Origin: Shewanella basaltis
Lineage (GTDB): Bacteria > Pseudomonadota > Gammaproteobacteria > Enterobacterales > Shewanellaceae
DNA: 64,000 nt
Reading direction: 5' to 3'
Assembly (NCBI RefSeq): GCF_023283885.1
Contig: NZ_JAKILA010000025.1
Coordinates: 1 to 64,000 of the forward strand
Below are positions 58,358-64,000 of this stretch, piece by piece. Position 1 is the first letter of the stretch; every line of letters begins with the position of its first letter. The notes under the pieces were generated by a model. The model saw only the letters and a program-made list of their open reading frames with translations, did no database searches and was not told where the DNA came from. The position numbers and the translations under genes are program-made.

Positions 58358-59590
58358 TTAACTCGCTTGGGCCGCTTCTTTTGCCTCTGCAGCTTCACAA
58401 GCTGCTGCAGTAAAGATAACGTCTGTAGAACTGTTTAACGCAGTTTCTGCAGAGTCTTGAATCACACCAATAATAAAGCCAACTGCAACAACCTGCATTG
58501 CCACATCATTTGAAATACCAAATAAACCGCAGGCTAATGGGATTAACAATAACGACCCACCAGCAACACCAGATGCGCCACAAGCAGATATTGAAGCAAC
58601 AACACTTAATAATAACGCTGTCATAAAATCAACTGGGATATTTAGCGTGTGTGCTGCGGCAAGGGTAAGCACAGTGATCGTAATCGCTGCGCCACCCATG
58701 TTAATAGTCGCCCCCAACGGAATAGACACCGAGTAAGTGTCTTTGTGTAACTTAAGCTCTTCACACAACGCCATATTGACCGGAATATTAGCTGCACTTG
58801 AGCGAGTAAAAAATGCCGTAACGCCACTTCCACGTAAACACTTTAGTACCAACGGATACGGATTGCGTTTAATCTTAACAAACACAATAATAGGATTAAC
58901 GACTAAGGCAATAAACAACATCGCCCCGACTAACACGGCCAATAATTGGGCATAACCAGCTAACGCGTCAAAACCGGTTTCAGCAAACGTGGCAGCAACT
59001 AAACCAAATATACCGATTGGCGCTAAGCGAATAACAAAACGAACAATATTAGATACTGAGTCGCTCAAATCTGACAACATTTGCTTAGTCGTATCACTGG
59101 CATGATGCATGGTAATCCCTAAGCCGGCACCCCATACTAAAATCCCTATGTAGTTACCCGTTAACAGTGCATTGACCGGATTATCAACTATTTTGAATAG
59201 CAGTGTGTTTAATACCTCTGTAATGCCTTGAGGTGGATTAGAACCCTCAATCCCGCTAGCCAACAACAATGTCGTTGGGAACGCAAAACTGAAAATAACA
59301 GCACTCAATGCCGCAGCAAAAGTCCCTAAAAGGTATAGACCAATGATTGGTCGCATGTTGGTGTGACTGTCTTTCTTTTGGTTAGCAATCGATGATGCAA
59401 CCAATACAAACACGAGCACTGGAGCAATTGCTTTAAGTGCACCAACAAATAAGGCCCCTAAAAATGCCACGCTTTGCGCCCCAGTCGTTGACACTGTGGC
59501 TAAAATAACTCCCAAGATGATCCCGCTGATAATTTGTAGCACTAGGCTACCGTTAGCGATTCGAGCTAACAGTGATGTTTTTTGATTCAT
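58358..59590 (-). CDS. sstT: Serine/threonine:sodium symporter SstT
   Basis: This 410-residue membrane protein is a dicarboxylate/amino acid:cation symporter. The segments [23 protein letters not shown] and [25 protein letters not shown] match SstT, with the sodium-binding asparagine and the serine-rich hairpin. It imports serine and threonine with sodium. It stands alone. Confidence 0.95.
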   Translation of the reverse strand: MNQKTSLLARIANGSLVLQIISGIILGVILATVSTTGAQSVAFLGALFVGALKAIAPVLVFVLVASSIANQKKDSHTNMRPIIGLYLLGTFAAALSAVIFSFAFPTTLLLASGIEGSNPPQGITEVLNTLLFKIVDNPVNALLTGNYIGILVWGAGLGITMHHASDTTKQMLSDLSDSVSNIVRFVIRLAPIGIFGLVAATFAETGFDALAGYAQLLAVLVGAMLFIALVVNPIIVFVKIKRNPYPLVLKCLRGSGVTAFFTRSSAANIPVNMALCEELKLHKDTYSVSIPLGATINMGGAAITITVLTLAAAHTLNIPVDFMTALLLSVVASISACGASGVAGGSLLLIPLACGLFGISNDVAMQVVAVGFIIGVIQDSAETALNSSTDVIFTAAACEAAEAKEAAQAS

Positions 59591-60037
59591 TGCTTAACCT
59601 ATGATTATTATATTAGTGGCTTTTTATTGATTGAATAATGACAAAGCGCAGTGCTGGAATAAACAAGAATAGGTTATAAAATCACTGTCGCCATCCTATA
59701 AACCTGCCCTATATTTATCCAAATCACAGAAAAGACTTATGTTGTTGGTATCCATGTTATCAATGTAACTCAACACAAGGTAATTTAACTTTTACAGCGA
59801 TACTATAAAGCCATGAGCTTAAGGTCATTACTAGGTGCTATGCACCCAAAAAGCCTTGTAGCTATATATCAGGATGGAACATAAGAAGTCTAGTGCTGAA
59901 CACAAATGAGTAAAAAAAATCAATATCTGCTGCTAAAACAGCCAAAAAATTTATTGACTTAACCCCCAAATGCAATCAATTTGTAAAACATGTTAACAGA
60001 CCAATCTTACAGAAAGTATTAGCATTTTTACTGTTTA
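59591..60037. other. Intergenic stretch between sstT and cheV
   Basis: 447 bp with no supported gene. It must hold the sstT promoter and the 3' end of the cheV message. I see no strong terminator for cheV and no repeat shared with the rest of the window. Confidence 0.5.
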
Positions 60038-60940
60038 TTAAACAACAAGCTTAGTTTGGGCGCCACGCAACATGGCTTCGATCAACTCTTTAGCATCAAA
60101 CTTAGTTAATGCTTCATTTGCACCAACTTGCTTAGCTTGGCTCACGCTGATCTCGCTAGATAATGACGTATGTAAAATAATATAAGCACTGGCGATATCT
60201 GGGTTGTTTTTAACTTCAAACGCAAGCTCGTAGCCATCGAGGCCAGGCATTTCAATGTCACTAACAAGTAAGTCTATCGGCGCTCGATTTTTCGCTGCTT
60301 GCAACATCATTTGCAATGCCTCATGGCCATCTGAAGTCACTTGATAGGCAATGTTAATCGAATCTAATGCATCTGAGAGCTGCTTGCGGGCAACTTTTGA
60401 GTCATCAACCAACAATATACGCAGTGGTTTGAGCTTTTCACGTTGAACATCAGTTAATATCGCCCGATTGGTTACCGGATCGTCGGGAAATATTTTCGAT
60501 AACAGCAACTCAACATCGAGGAGTTGAACTAAATGATCATCAAAACGAGTGACACCTGTTAAAAAAGCATTTTTACCTAAATTGCCTGAAGGCGCTTCGA
60601 TATTACGCCAGTTACATTCAATAATTTTGTCAATGGAACGCACCAAAAAGCCTATCACCATGCGTTGGCAATCCGTAATGATAATATAGCAATATTGACG
60701 CTCTTCTTCTGTGATGGGCTTAAAACCAATACCTGCCGCCATATCAATAACTGGGATAGTCATACCACGAATCGTCGCAGCGCCCATAATAGCAGGATGA
60801 GAATGAGGGATTTTAGTGAGCGGAGTAAACGGAACAAGTTCACGAATTTTTAAAGTGCCCAGCGCAAATTGTTGAGTGTGGTTCAACCTAAACAGCAATA
60901 AACCTTGAGATTGATTCGCTTTACTCATTTTTGGGCTCAT
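60038..60940 (-). CDS. cheV: Chemotaxis coupling protein CheV
   Basis: This 300-residue protein has an N-terminal CheW-like domain (LLLFRLNHTQQFALGTLKIREL) and a C-terminal receiver domain with LLVDDS and the phospho-acceptor Asp228 (VSDIEMPGLDG). It couples receptors to CheA and may dampen signalling by phosphorylation. The start at 60940 has GAAGGGGAAACG upstream; a longer frame to 60994 is unlikely. No other chemotaxis gene is near. Confidence 0.92.
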   Translation of the reverse strand: MSPKMSKANQSQGLLLFRLNHTQQFALGTLKIRELVPFTPLTKIPHSHPAIMGAATIRGMTIPVIDMAAGIGFKPITEEERQYCYIIITDCQRMVIGFLVRSIDKIIECNWRNIEAPSGNLGKNAFLTGVTRFDDHLVQLLDVELLLSKIFPDDPVTNRAILTDVQREKLKPLRILLVDDSKVARKQLSDALDSINIAYQVTSDGHEALQMMLQAAKNRAPIDLLVSDIEMPGLDGYELAFEVKNNPDIASAYIILHTSLSSEISVSQAKQVGANEALTKFDAKELIEAMLRGAQTKLVV

Positions 60941-61082
60941 CGTTTCCCCTTCTACATGAAAGTTTGTCTTTTTCACTATAGCATTTATCGTCACATTTTA
61001 GCGTGGCTTTAGTCTATTCAGATCACAATATAAGCAATTGCCTATAGAAGGGAGTGACTGAGCTTGAAAAAACACAAAAACA

Positions 61083-61135
61083 AAAGGAAACATCAAGATA
61101 GATAAAATAAATGAGCTATCTTGATGTTTCCCTTT
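61083..61135 (-). terminator. Long-stem terminator after the phosphatase gene
   Basis: AAAGGAAACATCAAGATAG (61083-61101) pairs with CTATCTTGATGTTTCCCTTT (61116-61135) with one bulged base. On the minus strand CCTTTTGTTTTT follows. The stem is unusually long, about 19 bp. Confidence 0.82.
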
Positions 61136-61162
61136 ATTGGCTGGCCTTATAACAATACAGGC

Positions 61163-61642
61163 TTAGTTTGAGGCAGACTGTAACTCGTAAAGCACATCAT
61201 ATACAAATTGATCCCAACCATCGGCATCAAACGCAAGACCACTGGCATTACGTACCTGACTGACGGCATGCACAGGGGCGGCGCCGCTTTCCATCATATA
61301 ATAAGCCATCACCAATTCGGTACGATTAATGCCTGAGCGACAATGTAAAAGGACCGGCACTTGCTCTGCTTCACATTCACGAATAAAGGCCAATACTTGA
61401 GGTAATATACCTGCACAAATTGCCAAATCTTGCGGCTTAGGAGGAATGTTATCCGGTAAATTAAACACTTTATGTTTAATGCCTAATTCGGCCATTGCTT
61501 CTGTATCACAGCCTTCACCATTATTTAATGATGCTATCGCGCCAAATCCGGCTTGCTTTAACTCTGCTAAGTCCCATGCATCTTTATTTGGACCACTGCG
61601 ACCTGCGATTTGTCCATCAACTAACCAAAAAATATGTTTCAT
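61163..61642 (-). CDS. Dual-specificity/tyrosine phosphatase-like protein
   Basis: This 159-residue protein has the cysteine-phosphatase loop HCRSGINRT with Cys101 and Arg107. A preceding NLPDNIPPKP segment may hold the general-acid Asp. The start at 61642 follows TAGGTATT; a longer frame reaches into the helicase gene. It is 11 bp after the helicase stop, so probably co-transcribed. The substrate is unknown. Confidence 0.85.
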   Translation of the reverse strand: MKHIFWLVDGQIAGRSGPNKDAWDLAELKQAGFGAIASLNNGEGCDTEAMAELGIKHKVFNLPDNIPPKPQDLAICAGILPQVLAFIRECEAEQVPVLLHCRSGINRTELVMAYYMMESGAAPVHAVSQVRNASGLAFDADGWDQFVYDVLYELQSASN

Positions 61643-61653
61643 AATACCTACTA

Positions 61654-62940
61654 CTAATCTGGTTTTTTCGCCCAAATATCAATATTAATTTGGGGTGACT
61701 TTTTACGCTTTTTTTTGCCTGAACCTTCAGGCTTTGCAACTGGTTTAGGTTGTTCTAATACTGTATCGGGCATATTTTCGTCAGCTTCAAATCCGCAGAT
61801 TTGTTCACGTTCAAGACGAATTTTATTCTTTTTTTCAATCACTGAAAAGTGATGGTACTCATCATGCGATAATAAGGTCAACGCTAAACCAACTTCACCT
61901 GCACGTCCGCTTCGGCCAATGCGGTGCATATAATCTGCTGGACTGCGTGGTAAGTCAAAATTAATTACTACTGGCAATTTTTCAATATCTAAACCACGGG
62001 CGGCAATGTCTGTGGCTATCAATACTTGTATGTCGCCAGCTTTAAAGCTTTCAAGTACTCTGCTGCGCGCCCCTTGTGCTTTGTCGCCATGAAATACTTC
62101 AGCACTAATTCCTCGTTTTGCCAATTTTTGCGCTAAATGATTACAACCATTTTTTGCACTGACAAAAATCAATACCTGACGCCATTGGTGTTCAAGTAAC
62201 AAATGAGCCAATAATGCGGTTTTTTTCTCGCGATTTACCGTCATCACTCGCTGTACTAGGGTACTGGCATCTGCGCTTTGCAATTGAACTTCTACCGGTT
62301 TAACCAACAACGCATGAGTCAATTGACACACTTCTTCAGGAAATGTGGCTGAAAATAACAGCGTTTGCTTTTTCTTGGGCAGTAAAGCAATTAATTTAGC
62401 CAGCTCTTCAGTAAAACCCAAGCTTAGCATTCTATCGGCTTCATCAAGCACGAATGTGGTCACGCCTGACAACTTAATAGCATTGGATGAGACTAAATCT
62501 AACAATCGTCCAGGGGTTGCCACAACGACATCTGCACCGCCGCGTAAAGCAAGCATTTGCGTATTCACAGACACCCCGCCAAATGCAGCAACAACTTTAA
62601 TCTCACCATTTAAATGCACAGCATACGATTTAAAACTGTCGGCGACCTGCTTGGCCAATTCACGCGTTGGCACTAATACCAGGGCACTAACCATATTTCC
62701 TTTAGCCGCATTTACACTTGTGCGTGTCATTAACCGTTGTAATATTGGTAACGCGAACGCTGCGGTTTTCCCCGAACCAGTGTTAGCGCCAGCTAACACA
62801 TCTTTTCCCGCCAAAATGCTTGGAATGGTGTGAGTTTGGATCGGCGTAGGCTGAAGGTATTGAAGCTCTGCCAAACGAGACAATAGCGGTGTGTTTAGGC
62901 CAAATTCTGCAAAGGTAGTAGCTAATGAAGCTTGTGTCAT
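61654..62940 (-). CDS. DEAD-box RNA helicase (RhlE-like)
   Basis: This 428-residue helicase shows the standard motifs in order: Q motif (PTPIQ), GANTGSGKT (51-59), PTRELA, TPGR, DEAD, SAT, RGLDIEKL and HRIGRSGRAG. A lysine-rich tail (GSGKKKRKKSPQ) follows. It resembles the RhlE/SrmB group, involved in RNA or ribosome remodelling. An accurate subfamily name needs a tree. Confidence 0.92.
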   Translation of the reverse strand: MTQASLATTFAEFGLNTPLLSRLAELQYLQPTPIQTHTIPSILAGKDVLAGANTGSGKTAAFALPILQRLMTRTSVNAAKGNMVSALVLVPTRELAKQVADSFKSYAVHLNGEIKVVAAFGGVSVNTQMLALRGGADVVVATPGRLLDLVSSNAIKLSGVTTFVLDEADRMLSLGFTEELAKLIALLPKKKQTLLFSATFPEEVCQLTHALLVKPVEVQLQSADASTLVQRVMTVNREKKTALLAHLLLEHQWRQVLIFVSAKNGCNHLAQKLAKRGISAEVFHGDKAQGARSRVLESFKAGDIQVLIATDIAARGLDIEKLPVVINFDLPRSPADYMHRIGRSGRAGEVGLALTLLSHDEYHHFSVIEKKNKIRLEREQICGFEADENMPDTVLEQPKPVAKPEGSGKKKRKKSPQINIDIWAKKPD

Positions 62941-63017
62941 GGATCAGATGCGCTCAACAATGGATAACAATCGGACATTTTACCGCACTTTGACGCATCA
63001 GTCAGATAAATTAAGAT

Positions 63018-63554
63018 TTATTCACTGGCTTCTAGATTAAGCAGCCACTGCTTCATGTTCAATCCATAAGCATAGCCTGTTAACTTCCCGCCTTTGCCGA
63101 TAACACGATGACACGGGACAATGATGGCAATAGGGTTCGCACCATTAGCGGCCCCCACCGCCCTAACCGCTTTAGGGCGGCCGATAATATTGGCAATATC
63201 GCTATAACTGCAACGTTCACCAAATGCCATTTCACCTAAAGCATGCCATACCAGCTGCTGAAACTCAGTCCCTTTGGGGGCAAGCGTGACATCAAACTGT
63301 TTTCGTTTACCGGCAAAATACTCTGCTAACTGTTGGCTTGTCATCTCAATATGTCGCTTTGCCGCCGACAATAAGACATCATCATGATGGTCTAAGGCTA
63401 AGCTTGCCATTGACTCGATAGCAACATCTGCGTGAGTTTGCAACAAGTCGTCAACTTGTAAATGAGTTAGCCCATTTACAGAAGCCTTTAGAGAAAGTAA
63501 CCCCACTGGACTTGAAACCTTAGCTTGGATAATTGGTGAAGCTATTTTTGACAT
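63018..63554 (-). CDS. ogt: Methylated-DNA-protein-cysteine methyltransferase
   Basis: This 178-residue protein removes alkyl groups from O6-alkylguanine. The active-site motif IVPCHRVIGKGG holds the acceptor Cys148. A helix-turn-helix-like region (SYSDIANIIGRPKAVRAVGAANG) precedes it. The size fits Ogt, without Ada domains. It starts four bases after the glycosylase stop, so the pair forms a repair operon. Confidence 0.93.
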   Translation of the reverse strand: MSKIASPIIQAKVSSPVGLLSLKASVNGLTHLQVDDLLQTHADVAIESMASLALDHHDDVLLSAAKRHIEMTSQQLAEYFAGKRKQFDVTLAPKGTEFQQLVWHALGEMAFGERCSYSDIANIIGRPKAVRAVGAANGANPIAIIVPCHRVIGKGGKLTGYAYGLNMKQWLLNLEASE

Positions 63555-63558
63555 CGTT

Positions 63559-64000
63559 CTATTCTTTTGTTGGATTCAGCGGGTCTTGAGCCCATAGCTG
63601 AAAAGTTAAATAACTACCCCAAGGACTGGCAAGTTGACTAATTTGTTGCGCAATTTGGGTATATATTTTTGTCGATTCGATAGGCTTTGCAGCCAGTTGA
63701 TGAAGCGCACACAAACGATTTTTTATCACTAAATCTGTGGTTAAAAACACATTAGGTTCGCTCAAACCTCGCATTTGAGCGTAAGCAACAGTCCATGGAC
63801 CAATCCCTTTAACCGCCAACCAATCTTGTGGGGTTGATTCTGGATAATGGTCAACATATTGACCTAATGCATTCAATGCGAGTTTACGCGCACCTGGCAT
63901 TTTTAACTCATTAAGAGAGGCTTGAGCAATGGCACTAGGCGTTGGGAAAAGCCGCCATGTCTTGCCGTTAACATTGAACGCTTCACCATAATGCTGAACA
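63559..64000 (-). CDS. AlkA-type DNA-3-methyladenine glycosylase, 5' end outside the window
   Basis: The reading frame is open to the window edge, so the visible 147 residues are the C-terminal part of a longer protein; an ATG at 63900 is internal, since the frame continues with HYGEAFNVNGKTWRLFPTP. The helix-hairpin-helix GIGPWTVAYAQMRG and the catalytic aspartate in LTTDLVIKN are present. It removes alkylated bases such as 3-methyladenine. It could be a stand-alone AlkA or the end of an Ada-AlkA fusion. Confidence 0.85.
   Translation of the reverse strand, partial: VQHYGEAFNVNGKTWRLFPTPSAIAQASLNELKMPGARKLALNALGQYVDHYPESTPQDWLAVKGIGPWTVAYAQMRGLSEPNVFLTTDLVIKNRLCALHQLAAKPIESTKIYTQIAQQISQLASPWGSYLTFQLWAQDPLNPTKE

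Noticed and set aside
63559..63900. A complete 113-residue glycosylase starting at 63900
   Set aside because: The frame stays open to the window edge with AlkA-like sequence upstream, so the ATG is internal and the gene is cut by the window.

Overview
The window looks like the chromosome of a marine gammaproteobacterium, most likely Shewanella. Three things point there: the minus-strand order smrB-prmB-aroC-MFS-NAD-kinase-like-yfcL, the queA-tgt-yajC-secD-secF cluster, and an AT-leaning genome full of short non-coding elements bounded by inverted repeats. All names come from reading the translated sequences; no database search was run.

Layout. 1-1120: a decaying tandem array of initiator tRNA genes, with two intact tRNA-fMet copies and at least six damaged ones. 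1195-8660: housekeeping genes (rhodanese, SpoU-type methyltransferase, YfcL, NAD-kinase-like protein, MFS transporter, AroC, PrmB, SmrB, SixA). 8850-17822: an M16 peptidase, a large two-component-propeller/PAS/GGDEF/EAL sensor, a secreted protein made of seventeen 13-residue repeats, a 38-residue cationic peptide and a small membrane protein. 18431-21873: the fadIJ beta-oxidation operon with FadR-like and PsrA-like sites upstream. 22124-29334: a complete MoxR/DUF58/DUF4381/BatA/BatB-BatC/BatD operon. 30061-39767: an ECF sigma factor with a DUF3379 partner, PutP, a FadL-type porin, and an RND efflux/DUF2892/rhodanese operon. 40513-49741: a secreted subtilase, CBS protein, YaeQ, siroheme synthase with a rhodanese, DUF2007 and DUF3224 proteins, and a second GGDEF/EAL protein. 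50311-55823: the queuosine/Sec operon. 56280-64000: AcpH, a thioredoxin-like protein, RluA, SstT, CheV, a tyrosine phosphatase, a DEAD-box helicase, Ogt, and an AlkA-type glycosylase cut by the window edge.

Non-coding structure. At least four families of MITE-like elements sit between genes: a 199-200 bp family (three copies), a 295 bp family (two copies plus one decayed fragment), a 311 bp element with perfect 19 bp ends, and a 175 bp element. None encodes a transposase.

The least explained parts are the fMet array, whose damaged copies carry the same patterned insertions and apparently compensated hairpins, and the 13-residue repeat protein with its small cationic partner downstream of a c-di-GMP sensor.
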